Below, piece after piece: positions 11,256 to 23,733 of a DNA stretch of 64,000 nucleotides (position 1 is its first letter; every line of letters starts with the position of its first letter). The stretch is from Silene conica (Eukaryota; Streptophyta; Magnoliopsida; Caryophyllales; Caryophyllaceae): NCBI GenBank assembly GCA_029255685.2, contig CM055315.2:25115501-25179500 (forward strand). The letters run 5' to 3'. A program made the position numbers and the translations under genes. The notes under the pieces are model-generated. The model saw only the letters and a list, made by a program, of their open reading frames with translations, had not been told where the DNA came from and did not search any database.

Positions 11256-12158
11256 TCTATTTAGCAACTACATATCTTTATATTATTTAATGTACTTCAT
11301 ATTATTTGTTTACATCTAATTTAGTTTTTCACCATTCATTTCCTTATTTTTAAACATTTAGTGATTTATTTCTTTATTTTTAAAACAAATTATTGTTAGC
11401 TTAAATCTTTTCATTTGACCATATCTTATTGTTGAGATTTTTATGCAAAAAAAAATATTCCTTAGATAATGCACATTTGGTGATAAAATTTGGAGGGAAA
11501 TATTATCTTTTTGTTTAAATTGTATGCAAAAATATCTTTTCCTTAATATTTAGTGTTAATCTTGATTATTAATCAAATTAATTTAGTGTTGATCTAATTT
11601 TAATTTGACGATTGAATTTAGGATTATCTAAATTTAATTTGACGATTTGATCTTGATTAATGTTTTGATTAATATAATTATTTTAGGGTAAATGATTTAG
11701 TTAAATTATATTTGTGTTCAACAATTGATCATGGATTCCGATCTCGATCACGATTAACTTTTGATGAACTTAATCACGATTGATTAAATTATTTCAGGGT
11801 AAATTGATTAGATAAATTATTTAAGAACAAATGAAACAATGAAAAACTCCCATTTAATTTAAATGAAACAATTAAAAAACTAATAAAATTACTATTTAAT
11901 TTATTAGTGAAATTAATTAAGTAAAATAAATAATGTGTAAAACAATTAAGTAAAATAAATAATGTGTAAAATAATAGAAATTCCATAAATTAATTAAATA
12001 CATATAGTTAACTTAGTTAACTACATATGCTAATTTACTAACATAACCCTAATCTAACTACAATAAATTAACTTGAGTTTGACACGTGTCATAATGTGAT
12101 TGATTGTGTATGGATTTTCCATACACATTGTGTATGTGTAGCCTTTTTGGTGGATAAA

Positions 12159-13129
12159 AGTAGCCCAGTAACAATAATTACATCAGGTGTAATGAAAGTA
12201 ACAATAGTAATAACGAATGTAATAAAAGTAACGATCCTAAGAACAAAAAAGGGATATATGAAAAATTAGCTAGTAATCGGTTTAAGTAAAATATTAATAG
12301 TAGGAGTAGTGAATTTATCTCATAATTTATTTCGTTGTAATATTAAGATATACTACCTGATCTCATAGAAAAATATATTAATGATAAATTATGAGTTATG
12401 CAACTTTAAAATAGTTTTAATTAATGAAAATATATTTTAATGCTAAATAGAGGTAGTCTGGGCGAAGCCGAGCACCCATACTCGTATAGTAATATATTAT
12501 GTAACTCCAATAAAAATAAAATGTACCTTTGTCATAAATATATTGTACGTACATAAATTTTTTTTGTTATAATAATATGACATGTAATAAATGTAAATTT
12601 ATAATATAATTATGTAAACTCTAAGTATAAAAAATATATTGTTCAATTTTTTATCAAATACATTTAACTAGATGAGCATCATATTGATTTTATAATGGGT
12701 ACATTGAATATAAGTTAGAAGTACATTTGAAAATTATTATAGGTACATATTAATTTAACTCAAAATTTAGTTGTCATATATATAACAAAAGAGATATCAG
12801 AATTACAACAAAATACTTGTGTCATAGTGGTATAGCAAGTGTACATCATTCAAGAGGTCATGAGATCAAGCCTTATTAACTACTTTTTTGAAGTTTCATT
12901 TGATGGCTGACCGCCAACCACCACTGACCGATCACTGTCCACCGGTGGTCAAACTGTCGGTGGTGACCGCCTTTGACTTTGACTATAATTTAAAACCGTA
13001 AAATTAATTAACTAATATTAGTTTCCTAAATTACCCTTGACCACCAATAAGTTTAAAATTTGAATGTTGATGGTAAATTACAATAATATCCCGGGTGTCG
13101 CTCAATTTGAGTAACACCCGGTGTCGCTA
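12159..13129. other. Non-coding AT-rich stretch with a weak tRNA-like piece
   Basis: No gene seen. 12818-12878 (GTGGTATAGCAAGTG ... GAGATCAAGCC) resembles a degenerate tRNA-derived repeat. 12905-12975 is a GC-richer patch with GGTGGTC/GACCACC complementarity. Confidence 0.35.
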
Positions 13130-14906
13130 TATCATTATTCTAATAAGTTTATTCCTAATATTATACTATTCCGACTAAGGTATCATCATACAATATACCG
13201 TAATATTCTTCAACATCCCCTCAAACTCATGGTCATTTGTCGAAATTTTCATGGGTTTACACAATATCGAATATCGATAATATGGGAAAAGAAATATTCA
13301 AACTTCGTCGGTATATTATAATATATACCATAATATTCTCCTCACACCCCGTCCAATAGTAATTTTCGAAATTTCCAGGGGGTTGCACACAAATAACAAA
13401 GAAATGAATGACGAAAAAATCGGTTTCTTCAATCTCCTATCTTCAAATCTTACACAAGTATGTTGCAACTTTTCGAACCTGCCAAAAAAAATTTCGTGGG
13501 ACGGAAACAATGTTGTTTTTTGGACCAGTCAAAATATCAAACGATCAATTTTTTTGACTCTGATGGTGAAAACGCCGAAATTTTTTGAACTTGACAAATT
13601 TAATTAACGGAACAAATATCTGTCAATACAAATAATAGAGAACATCAATCTTTTGTTCTCTAGAACACACAAACATGTCGAGTAATCACTTAGATCAAAC
13701 TGTTTTCACAACACACTTGCACAAGTTTCATGTTGCACAAGTTTAGGTTAAGGGGAATTGAACATCGGAAAATGAAACACTGACGATTTTGTTTTGTTCT
13801 ATATTTTTTTAAATAATAATTTGTAATTATTAGAGTGCTTTTCGTTAATAAACAACATCCCGCCAGTGGGTGCTATACATTAATCATAACCCCATCGATG
13901 GCGGACAGCAAAATTTCGTATATTTTTGGCCTAAATACACGATATAGAGAGGAAGGGGATTAAACAATAAATTGTATTATTAAAGGTTGTGCCTTTGGTT
14001 CAATACAAGGAGTTTTTATATAATAAACACTACTAACATAAAACCTAGACAATAACCAGCATTAATGGGCCTATTATCGTAATACCCTCTTGTAATCGTA
14101 AAGCGTACAGTACGTAGAACAATCTTTAGAATTGGAAAAATACAAGAAAATCATAATCAGTATAAGAAAGAAAAAAAATCTTCTTGATCTTCATTAATTT
14201 TTCTCGTCTTCAAAGGTAGGTAAAAACGAGTATCAAGACTCGTTAAAAATTTCTTCGAATAAGAACGTTAAGTTTTCCGGACTTGTCGACTATCAAATAG
14301 TTTGTTAGGAATTCAAATCGAATCTAAACAAATTTTAGTAAAACGGAAAATTTTCCTTCAATTTCAAGATCCGGAAAACATTAATTTTTTCAGACTCTGA
14401 ATAAATGAATTTTGGCACCACCTTGAAGAGCGCTGGAGACATTAAATCGGAAAGGGATAGTCTTGCATTGAGTATTTACCACCTTGCTTTGCACCTTAAG
14501 ACAAATCATACGGAATGAGAAGAAAAATGATTTTATTTTATTTTTTATTTTTTATTTTATTATTCAAAACATGAATTATTATAAGTGGTTGAAAACTCTA
14601 CCGGTGGGTGTAAATTTCCGGTCACCCACCGGTAAGAATGCGGAAGCGCTTTCTAGAGACTTCAAGAACGAGATTCTGATACCATGTTAGAAATCGGAGA
14701 GGGGAGATTGCGTAGAAGACAATCATGGTATTATTAATAGTAGTCGTTCGTGTCTCAACTGATTACATTGGCGCAATATTTATACTACACTCGAGATCTT
14801 AGTCGTATTAACTATTACAGCCTTGTAAGCTACATATACTAAGTTTATTCCGAATATTAAATTATTCCGATTGGTATCATACAATATACCGTAATATTCT
14901 CCAACA
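13130..14906 (-). mobile_element. Ty1/copia relic, internally deleted
   Basis: On the minus strand a 222 bp 5' LTR (14906-14685; starts TGTTGGAGAATATTACGG, ends TTTCTAACA) is followed directly by TGGTATCAGA, the initiator-Met tRNA primer-binding site typical of copia. About 85 bp of the matching 3' LTR survive at 13215-13130, preceded by the PPT-like TTTGAGGGGA. A second PPT-like junction (ACCCCGTC region near 13340) suggests a further rearrangement. The ~1.5 kb interior has no coherent gag or pol, so the element is dead or was always non-coding. Confidence 0.68.
14685..14906 (-). repeat. 5' LTR of the copia relic with adjacent PBS
   Basis: Complete LTR from TGTTGG to CTAACA on the minus strand. 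The primer-binding site TGGTATCAGA is at plus 14675-14684. The upstream flank 14907-15068 is plain AT-rich DNA. Confidence 0.72.
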
Positions 14907-15181
14907 CGTTCAACTATAATATATCATCTTGTTAAATAAAAATTCGGGTTTTAAAGAAGAGTCCTGCAAGTACACAGCAAACAGGTTAAAAGGGGAAAGT
15001 ATTAAGTAATGTCATACTATGAATGATAAGTCAGTGAATGACAAGGTCTTGAGACCTCAAGGCACTATATATTTTGGTAATTTTTTCAACAAAGGTAAAT
15101 TTATTAATATTAAAGAAAAGGAAAACAATATACAAAGTACTGCAACAACAATACAAATCAGCCTGTGGAAAGGCTTACAGA

Positions 15182-16716
15182 CTAGTGACGCTGTGAACAT
15201 AAAAGAGAACGCATATGGGTAACAGAATTACGTACAAGCATTGGTACTGGCGAAAGATTTGCCAGAACTGAAAATAGTTTTCTAGAGAGTGTAACGAAAA
15301 TACAGGACTGAGAAGGGTCGTGTCTTAAATTGGAGAAAACTTTGTAAAGCGCAAAGGCATGAGCCACAAAGGGAGTTGGTGCGCGGACATGGAAGCACGA
15401 TGACACACCGGTGATAGAGTTAGAAAAGGAAATCTCAAAAAATTGTGAACGCGGCATCCTGCGATCAGAGAAATAAAAGCAAACCGAAGAAACCAGTTGA
15501 GAGGATACAATACCTGCATTAAGCACAGAAGTGTGAGGCGGCCGAATTTTGTGGAGACACAGATGATGATGCCTAGAGTTGGTGGACGCAACAAGAAGAA
15601 CAATTTGCGTTGGATTGGCAAATGCAGCATTAAAAATAGTTGAGTTACGGGAGAGCCAGATAGCACGAAGGATACAGAAGAAAGGAAGTTTAATATCATT
15701 CTCAGAAGGCTGATGAAGATGGAAAAATCTCAAAAGATCAGCAATCCAACGTGCCAAAGGAACCTCCGGGTTTGCAACTGAATTAAGCCCTAGAACAGAG
15801 ACACGCCAAACATGCTGGACAATATCACACGAGCGAAAAAGATGATCCGTAGTTTCAGGATGATTATTCAGAAAATACAAAGAGTTGAGATGCCGAATCC
15901 ACGAGCCGAAAACTAACATTTTGTTGGTACAATATCATGAACAATACTCCATAGCAAAAGCAGTAGCTGGAGAGAATAAAGAGTGTCCCAAATCATTTTC
16001 CAAGGAAAAGTCCGAACAGAAGAATGCACTAAAGTGGCATCGACTTTGGAAAGAAGATGCGAATAACCAGACTTTATAGAATAACGTCCATTTTCTGTAT
16101 ATTTCCAATAGAGGAAATCATCGTCAAGCAAATTGGGTGGCTCCATAGACAAGATAGATTTTGCAGAGTCATGATGGAAAAGTCGAAACAGAGAGCCAGG
16201 GTTCCAATTCCCGTCCGAAAGAAATAAGTCATTAAAAGTAAAAGGTGGAGGTGTTACAGAGTGGAACAAAGGTCTATCGCCAAGGATCCAGTTATCAGAG
16301 ACCAGATTTAAGAGCTTACCGTTACCAAGTTTCCAAGCGAAACAGGAAGAAGAGATAGCGGTGCTTTTGCAAATCCCTTGCCAAACATAAGATGGATTGG
16401 ACACCCTAGATCTGTGTAGGGGAATTGGAAAATCCTTACGATACTTAGGGTGAAAATATTTTTCTAGAAGACCCAGAGGGGCATGATGGATACGCCACAA
16501 TTTTTTAAGTAGAGAAGCCTGTCCCAAAACTGCAACTGATCGAATACCAAGGCCACCTGTTTCCAAGGAAGAATGAAGTATATCTTGTTTCAGCCAGTGA
16601 ATAGAGCGATGGTTTGAACTCTTCTGCCACCAGAAAGTCGCAATTAACGAATCAATTTTGCGGGAGACGGAAACAGGTAAAAGGGATGGAAGAAAGCAGG
16701 TGATGTAAAGAGGCAA
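15182..16716 (-). pseudogene. LINE ORF2 C-terminal part (thumb, zf-RVT, RNase H-like)
   Basis: Two overlapping frames give KIDSLIATFWWQ and LKQDILHSS...GGLGIRS at the RT-connection, then the zf-RVT zinc-binding block split by a frameshift at ~15916 (...IVHDIVPTKC then HPETTDHLFRSCDIVQHVW). The last ~100 codons match the RNase H-like tail of plant LINEs (...VAHAFALYK...). Minus-strand stops and a frameshift make it non-functional. Confidence 0.8.
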
Positions 16717-16800
16717 GGAGAATAAAATTTATAATAACCAATTTACAAGGTTGGCTGAGATGTAGAGACGACCAAGAGGCAATTCTGAAAGAAAGCTTAT

Positions 16801-17928
16801 CTAAATCCTCACAGAAAGCTTTTTTTTATTCTGTGATACATCCACATGTACACCAAGATAATTACCAAAATTGATAGTTGATTTCATACGGAGGATAGAA
16901 GTCAAATGAGATCGAAAATCCCCCGGAGAATTTGGGTTGAACTTGATAAAAGATTTATCTAAGTTAATCATCTGTCCCGATGCTTGTTCAAATTCACCAA
17001 AAATGGAGTGCAAGGAATCAAAGGAAGACATTGTGGCTTTACAGCAACGAAAGCATCATCAGCAAAAAAGAGATGAGTAATAGTAGGGGTATAACGAGAA
17101 ATCTTGAGACCCGTTATATGCTTGCAACGCTCTGCCGAATGAAGTTGAGAAGAGAGCACCTCCATACACATAATAAAAAGATAAGGAGAAAGAACATCAC
17201 CTTGGCGAAGTCCGCAAGATGGCAAAAAGGAACGAGAAGGCTCACTATTAATAAGGATATTGTAAAAAAACAGTAGAAATACATTCGCAAATGATGTTAC
17301 ACCAGAAAGGTGGGAAACCAAAAGATTTCATAACTGCCATAAGAAAATGCCAAGAGACGCGGTCGAAAGCCTTTTGCATATCAAGCTTGAGAACAGCATA
17401 GCAGTTAGAACCACGAGTAGTCTTATTTAAATAATGCATAATCTCATGAGATATCAGGCAACTATCGGACATTAAACGATCTGGGATGAAGGCCTGTTGA
17501 GAGTCGGATATAATAGATGGGATAATATTTTTGAGACGATTAGCCAGGCACTTGGTAGCAATACGGTAGATTACATTACAAAGACTTATGGGACGGAACT
17601 GAGTGACCATTTCAGGATTGTCAGTTTTCGGAATAAGAGCAATAAAAGTGTTATTCCATTCCTTTAACATAACACCAGAACTAAGGAAGCGCATAACAGC
17701 TGAAATAACCATATCCCCAATTTGAGGCCAAAAAACATGGAAAAATTTCGGCCAAATACCGTCAGGGTCCGGTGACTTATTACCATCCATAGAAAGAACC
17801 ACAGAGGAAATCTCAGATGCCGAGAAAGGAGCAAGAAGGAAATCACAACTAAACTGCTCTAAATGCTTTAGACGAAGCTTAGATAAAAGAGGGTGAATGA
17901 AACCTTGAGGGTAAGAAGGACTAACCAA
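16801..17928 (-). pseudogene. LINE ORF2 reverse transcriptase domain
   Basis: Contains the plant L1 RT blocks in order: NKSPDPDGIWPKFF, FIALIPKTDNP, FRPISLCNVIYRIATKCLANR, QQAFIPDR, LDMQKAFDRVSW, LRQGDVLSPYLFIMCMEVLS and the catalytic box FFADDAFV (family YADD). Frames shift at ~17270 (before the QGD block) and ~17030, so no intact RT is made. Confidence 0.88.
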
Positions 17929-18248
17929 AGGCTGCTAGCCGAGCAATTCCTTAAAGAAAGAAAGGATTTCATCTGAAATTTGAGCCGGTGTATCCAGCCA
18001 AATACCAGAATGGTCACGGAGGGTAAGAATCTTATGTTTTGTACCCTGTTGCCGGGCACGGTTGAAAAGGAAACGCGTAGGGAAGCCATCCAAGATTTCA
18101 TAACGAAGTTTACATCTTTGCGACCAGTAGATTTGCTCCTTGAGTAACTGAAGGCGTGAGGCACGAATTTGCTGATACATAGAAGCAGAGTTCGAGTCAA
18201 TGATTTCTGATTCAATCACATCCAAATCCTTTTCAATATAGGACCAAT

Positions 18249-19122
18249 TTATACCATGAGAACGCCTATGTTTGAGAACCCAAAACTTGATGGAATTACG
18301 AGCTTTGGCCAACTTACGAGCAAGAACAAACATAGTGGAACAAGAGAAACGATTTTGCCAGGCTTCAGAAACCAGAGAATGAACTTTCGGATAAGAGAGG
18401 CACCAATTGTCAATACGAAAAGGACGCTTTGGTTTATCGAACTTGGAAAGATATTAAGAATTATAGGAGCATGATCGGAAATAAGGATGGGATGATGATT
18501 GAGAGAGGCGTCTAGGAAAAGAGCAAGCCAATCCTGATCAGCATAAGCCCGGTCTAACCGTTCCATGATCAAATTATTACCCGATTGATTATTCATCCAA
18601 GTGAAACGAGGGCCAGTAAAAGGAATATCAACTAAGTTATTAGCAATTTTCCCGGTAGTAAAATCTTCTTGTCCCCGAATAGAATGATTACCTCCAATTT
18701 TGTCGGAGAAGTACTCTACCTGATTAATCACCAATCAGAAGCAAGATTGTTGTAGAGGGAAAGAGAGAGGAGAGGGAGTTCTAGCGATCTTGGTGGTACT
18801 CAAAACGAGGTTCACCATAGATAAAGATAATATACATACTATAATTTTTGCAAGAGGTTGAACGGAAACTTATATTACAAAAGATGAAGTTGACACTTGA
18901 CTTAAGAACCGATAATACAACAGAGTTATCCCACCGCAAAAGAAGGCCACCACTTCGACCAAGGAAACATGAGACATCTTCATCTCTGCGAGATAACATA
19001 GATGAAGGAGTTAGTTTATCATTAAAGAAATCGAACAGGGGTAGTTCAGCAACACGACGCCGCTTTTGAGGAACAAAGTCCAGCAACTGCAAAACAAGAG
19101 ACTGGTTCTCTTTTCGCTTCAA
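18249..19122 (-). pseudogene. LINE ORF2 endonuclease domain, degenerate
   Basis: Segments GRSGGLLLRWDNSVV, YGEPRFEYHQD, FTGPRFTWMNNQSG, MERLDRAYADQDW and LISDHAPIIL are the middle and end of an apurinic-like (EEP) endonuclease, including the SDH catalytic motif. The N-terminal catalytic part (WNCRG region) is not recognisable, so part is deleted. Linker frames to the RT continue at 17935-18333. Confidence 0.78.
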
Positions 19123-20119
19123 AGAGGAGCGGGCCTCTCAGAGAGGGAAGGTGGCCAAAAAGAGAAATATTCTCGGCTAGATAGACCAAGCAAAACAAAG
19201 GCCATAGACTGGAGATGTGACTCCTCAATATACAAGTCAAAGAAAGAATGCCTGTTTGAACATTTGAAATTCGGACGGCTATAGTAGTTTAAGCCGATAC
19301 CTACCTTACACTTGTAAACAAACTTTACATTCCTTCTACAGGAGTCCACAGGAGTAAGTGCATGGCCATTATCAGTAGCCACATAATCACGAAAAATACA
19401 ACTGGTATCCAGTTCCAGAGGAGGAGTAGAAAGCTCACCCAAGCCAAGGTTCGAAGAAGCGTCATTCTCGGGATCAGGGGCAGCCATGTGGAAAGCCGGA
19501 GATGGGTTTCTTTCAGATGGACGATTCGCAGATTCCATTGTCTGGTCAGGAACAGAGGGTACATAATTTTGTCTGACCAGAGGCAGATTCTCAAGGAGCA
19601 CTTCCCTGGAGTTATCTTCGTGAACAACAGTAGCAGAAGTACCAAAGATAATGTCATCGCTATAGTCATCATTGGAAGTAGATGACGAGAAAAAGAAAAC
19701 TGGGGAATTACCTCCGGAATCGATAATCACAGTGTCAGAACCAGTAGTAACATTAATATCAGGAGTAAGGTACTTGAGACGAGGGGGGAGACAAAGAATA
19801 TCCGAAGTGTAAAAGGCCGAATTTGGAGGCCCGTGAAGAACCAGAAGCCCACGGCAACTGAGCTCCTCAAGACGGGTCTTAATTTTCCTGCAACCACCAA
19901 CCTTTCTCGAATGACATTATGAAACACGGTGGCCAACCAGAACACAGTTTTTGCAAAATCTAAAAACACCCTCGTATGAGAAGCCAACCCAAATCTGCTC
20001 CTTATTGGTAATAGCCAAATAACAACCAGGAATAAGAGGGCGGTCCAAATCAATCCAAACACGTACACGAACAAAGTTCCGTGGAGGAACTACAAAAAAG
20101 AACGATTCCTCCTCACAGA
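19119..20119 (-). pseudogene. LINE ORF1 3' part (zinc knuckle, acidic tail)
   Basis: From the insertion point the frame reads ...PPRNFVRVRVWIDLDRPL, then a CCHC-type knuckle C-K-N-C-X4-H-X4-C in which one X codon is a stop (near 19917). Then comes a long Ser/Asp-rich tail (19730-19119). This is the usual C-terminal half of plant LINE ORF1, an RNA-binding protein of the retrotransposition particle. The 5' half of the same ORF is at 27494-27934, beyond the inserted LTR element. Confidence 0.75.
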
Positions 20120-20710
20120 TGATGCCCGTCGTTGAGGGTACCAAAGATAAAATTTATAATTCCTAAACTTAAACTATAGATAGTGAAAGTCAGGGTCGAA
20201 CCACAAAGAGGTGGGGAATGTTTATTGTTTGGTGTTAATGTTTAAAGGTAACAAATTTGGGGGTTTGATTGTTGATTACTAAGTCTAAGCAAAGAATTAA
20301 AATAAAACAAGAAATAAAGATGAGAATTAAATATATAAAAAGGGATGCTAAGATGTTTGGGTAATAAATAGCTAAGGTAATATAAATCCTAAGGTCAACA
20401 TGTATTGCAGTCGCGTAAGGGGTGTATCATATCCTTTCGGTCTATGGTACCTAATAGCTCCTTTCGGCCTATGCTATTAGTTCCTAGGTCTCACAATTAT
20501 TGGGTGTCAACAATAAGGGTGATTCCTAAATCCTAGGTCACATACCTTTCAGTCTTAAGTAACCTAGCCGTCTTAAGGTGTAAACCAATGCCCTTCCCGT
20601 ATCTCTCAATCTTGGGTAGGTCATTACTAACGTCCTACAAGTCTCCTTTCAGTCTCATTGTAGGATATTATAGTCAACAAGGAAAGACGAAACAGGATTC
20701 ATGCGCGGGT

Positions 20711-20784
20711 GGTCGACCGACCAGCTATTCCAGTCGGCCGACCACCGCCTCGGTCGACCGACCCACTATTTGAGTCGGCCGACC
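20711..20784. repeat. Paired-motif quartet, LTR (41 bp register)
   Basis: 12-mers at 20711-20722, 20732-20743, 20752-20763 and 20773-20784. Both pairs have a 21 bp step, and the two pairs start 41 bp apart. Confidence 0.9.
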
Positions 20785-21312
20785 GCGGCTCTGCTACAAG
20801 TCGGTCTCGGAATTTCTACTACCTACGCATATTCATCCCCTACATCCTAACATATGAAATTTAGCTACTCATGGTTATTAAGACGATTATGAAAGCGAGA
20901 ATAAACATGGTAATCATAGTAAATAATCTAAACATGCGAGATTCAATAAAGCTTGGGAATCTGACTTAAACGAATGTAATAGTAATAAGAACAATAACAA
21001 AACTAGATTAAAAGAGTAATTACCAAAGTCGGAGTTAAGGCAGAAAGGAACAACTTTATTGAATGCTTGGGAATAATTGATGAACAAACTAAAGTACTTG
21101 AGAAATATTGAAAGATTACAACTAAAGATGAAACTTTGAATTAAGAACTAAAACTGGATGTAAAACTCTATGGAAAACTTAATGTAAAACTTGAATATCT
21201 CCATGGTAAAACCCTAATCACAAGATTAGTTTATATAGGGCCAAAGATTAGAGTTTCCTAAAAGACTCCTACTTCTAATTTATTTCCGAAAACTGTTCCT
21301 GGGCTTCGCTGA

Positions 21313-21446
21313 GGTCAGTCGACCACTTTGGTGGGTCGGTCGACCTCTTTTACGGATTCAAGTGAATTCTTGGGCTTCCTTCAACCTTTTTGGACTTCAT
21401 GAAAATCAGGCCTGGTCGGCCGACCCGTTTAGTTGGTCGGTCGACC
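21313..21446. repeat. Paired-motif quartet, LTR (101 bp register)
   Basis: Pairs at 21313/21334 and 21414/21435. The first 12-mer has GGTCAGTCGACC, one mismatch; the sister LTR has the canonical form at 27083. Confidence 0.88.
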
Positions 21447-22384
21447 GCTTCCGCATAGAAAATCTTCGGTTTTCTTCTCGCTTTGACTTTTGGCACTTAA
21501 ATAAAGATTCCAGTTGACTTTCCTTCGTTCCTTAATTATGCAAAAGACTTGAGGACATGAATTTGGTGCTAAATTGTCCCTTTTCCGCATAAATCTGCAA
21601 AAGTGCATAAAAACACGAAAGTACACGATTGTTGGGAAATAAGGGCTAAAACATAGTAAATGAGCGACCAAATGCGTGTAAAAATAGATGAAAAACATCT
21701 AAAATAGACACGCATCAAATTCCCCAAACCAAACCCTTGCTTGCCCTCAAGCAAGAAATAGACTCGATCTTAACTAATGGAACGATTTCAATCTCAGAGC
21801 GAAATTTACATGTAAGCCTAAATCAATGCCAAGTACAAAAATGAGAAAGTAAATAAATCATGCAAACGAGTTATGGTGTCGTCAAACTTGCAACACTAGA
21901 GACTATAGAGACTTTATACTATGGACTCTCGCGGTACGCTCGAGACACTCATGAAGCAAAGGGTGAATATATGTAAAAGATAGAAAGAAGTATTTTGTCA
22001 TGACACTCACCTAACTGCGACCCATGAAAACATGCCTGCAATCTAACATGAACAAGAATTCCACAACTATGTATAACAAACTCATTAAGTGACTTGGATA
22101 CATGCAATTTGAGGTAATGAAAGATATGTGAGGTAAAAGGTAGAAGTGGTTAAGATGTTTTTGGATTTGTGGGGTTAGTAGCCAAGCTAGTAAAACCGAT
22201 TTCCAACAACATATTTCACAACTTTTTGATATTAAGAACGTGCTCTTTTGTAGCACAACTCTCACATTAAATATAAGAAAGGACTCCCAAATATTTTGAA
22301 TGAGTTACGGGAGTGATAACATATAAAAGAAAGGAATTTTGGAACGAATTATTATTTTTTTTTTTCATTCTGATGATGACAATG

Positions 22385-22417
22385 GGTCGGCCGACCCATT
22401 AAGGAGGTCGGTCGACT
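22385..22417. repeat. Single paired motif, 3' non-coding region
   Basis: GGTCGGCCGACC at 22385-22396, spacer CATTAAGGA, then GGTCGGTCGACT at 22406-22417. It lies right beside the long pyrimidine tract at 22433-22525. Confidence 0.88.
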
Positions 22418-22432
22418 TTGTTTCTGTACGTT

Positions 22433-22525
22433 TTGACCTTTTTTTTCGATTTTCTTTTCTTTCTTTTCCTTTTCTGGATTTTTCTGTTCTTTTTCTTTTC
22501 TTTCTTTCTTTCCTCTTTTTGCTCA
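22433..22525. repeat. Polypyrimidine tract (purine on element sense strand)
   Basis: About 90 bp of almost pure T/C on the plus strand, hence a long purine tract on the element's sense strand, upstream of the 3' LTR. Homologous tracts occur at 34261-34354 and 39413-39519, each next to a single paired motif. Confidence 0.8.
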
Positions 22526-23426
22526 AGATAGCATACAAACCAAGATACCTCAAAATAAACCAAGGACTACAAATACTAGCTTGGAAGGGTAGGCTAAGTA
22601 TGGGATGTAGTTTTGGGGGAATAAAAAGGCAATTTTGGCTATGTGAAGCTTATGGGTAATTATGAGAAAAGGGATCCCAAATGCACGTATCAAGATTCAC
22701 AAAACGAGAAAGTAAAAAAAGTATATAGCAATTCAAGTTCATGTTTATGCATATTGATGTAACATGTTCCAAGGGGAGTACTACTCACATCCTAGACAAC
22801 TGGTTTAAGAATGAAACCAGGAATAAGGCTCTAAAACTTGGAATGTATAGTAGGTTGCCAAGGTATAAGTCAAGTCTCAAGATATACAAATTGACAAAAA
22901 CTCGTACATATGCAAAAGACTCTTATACTAAAACAAGTTGACAAGGCAAGGTAAAGGCATAAACATGTAAGATAGCTTAAATCATCCTTGAAGTACTTTC
23001 GTTCCGACTCGACCTATATGCTAAAATAAACGTGCATTTTTTTGGAATTTTTTTTGAAATTTTTCTATTTTTTTTGTATTTTTGTATATATAAGGAAAAT
23101 AAAGAAAAGAACAATGCAAGACAGAAATGCAATAAACGTGTGACAAAATGCAATGCATGTAACATGAAACCATTCCCAAAACCAACCCGCACAATGTCCC
23201 CATTGTGCAATAGCCTAAGTAAAGGTTTCAGAAAATTAAAGAAAAGATGCGAATAAATAAAACTAAGGAAAAATTGGAAAGAACTCACTGATTAATAGAT
23301 GTATGAGAAAAACCTCCCCAAACCAGCGCAAGCTGGGAGGTTTTGGTGGCTAGCAATGCTACTCAAGTACCAAAGAACGGTCGCACGGTTCCCGAGGAAG
23401 AACGAACTGACTGCGACAGACAGGTA

Positions 23427-23531
23427 GGTCGACCGACCAAAAGAACAGGTCGACCGACCTTCCTGCAGAATACAGGAAATTCAGCGAAACTGAGACTAGG
23501 TCGACCGACTGGTGTATCTGGTCGGTCGACC
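23427..23531. repeat. Paired-motif quartet, 3' non-coding (72 bp register)
   Basis: Pairs at 23427/23448 and 23499/23520, each 21 bp, with the pairs 72 bp apart. The ~39 bp between the pairs (GCAGAATACAGGAAATTCAG) resembles the equivalent stretch in the gag-linker quartet. Confidence 0.9.
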
Positions 23532-23733
23532 CCTCTGTGTCCCAGCGGTCTTCGTTTCTTCGTAGAACCTGAAAAAGCAAGAAAAGTATATGCGCCCGCA
23601 AATGCGCGAGATTCCAGAAACAAGTCTAAAGTCTTAACTACGTAAGCATAAAGTTCTAAAACTACGAGCAAACCTAATTAAAAAGTCTCACACAACAAAA
23701 AGTAAATTGTCTTAAAACTGAAATTTGAAAAAA

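Larger units (their letters stand above)
10426..12147. mobile_element. MULE-like element with long terminal inverted repeats
   Basis: About 150 bp near each end are inverted copies of each other. Both contain ACACAATGTGTATG, CATACACAA, TTATGACACGTG and CAAACTCAAGTT, then GTTAACT-type words. The extreme termini match less well. An 11 bp direct repeat TGGTGGATAAA flanks it (10415-10425 and 12148-12158), consistent with the 9-11 bp duplications made by Mutator-like transposases. No transposase is visible. The interior contains a TA microsatellite and a tRNA-like stretch. Confidence 0.62.
20120..21717 (-). repeat. 3' LTR of the element at 20120-27488
   Basis: 1598 bp. On the minus strand it starts TGATGCGTGTCTATTTTAG at 21717 and ends CAACGACGGGCATCA at 20120. 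It contains four paired 12-9-12 sites (20711, 20752, 21313, 21414). Confidence 0.9.

Noticed and set aside
12818..12878. tRNA gene candidate
   Set aside because: Only a loose A-box and a degenerate B-box; no cloverleaf could be drawn.
20711..20784. Regularly spaced short repeats resembling a CRISPR array
   Set aside because: Plant nuclear retrotransposon context, only 9 bp spacers in pairs, no cas genes; the repeats are palindromic TE motifs.
22339..22659. Phe-rich 106-codon frame (and Lys/Arg-rich frames on the other strand here and at 34105, 39259)
   Set aside because: Translation of the pyrimidine/purine tract in the element 3' region.
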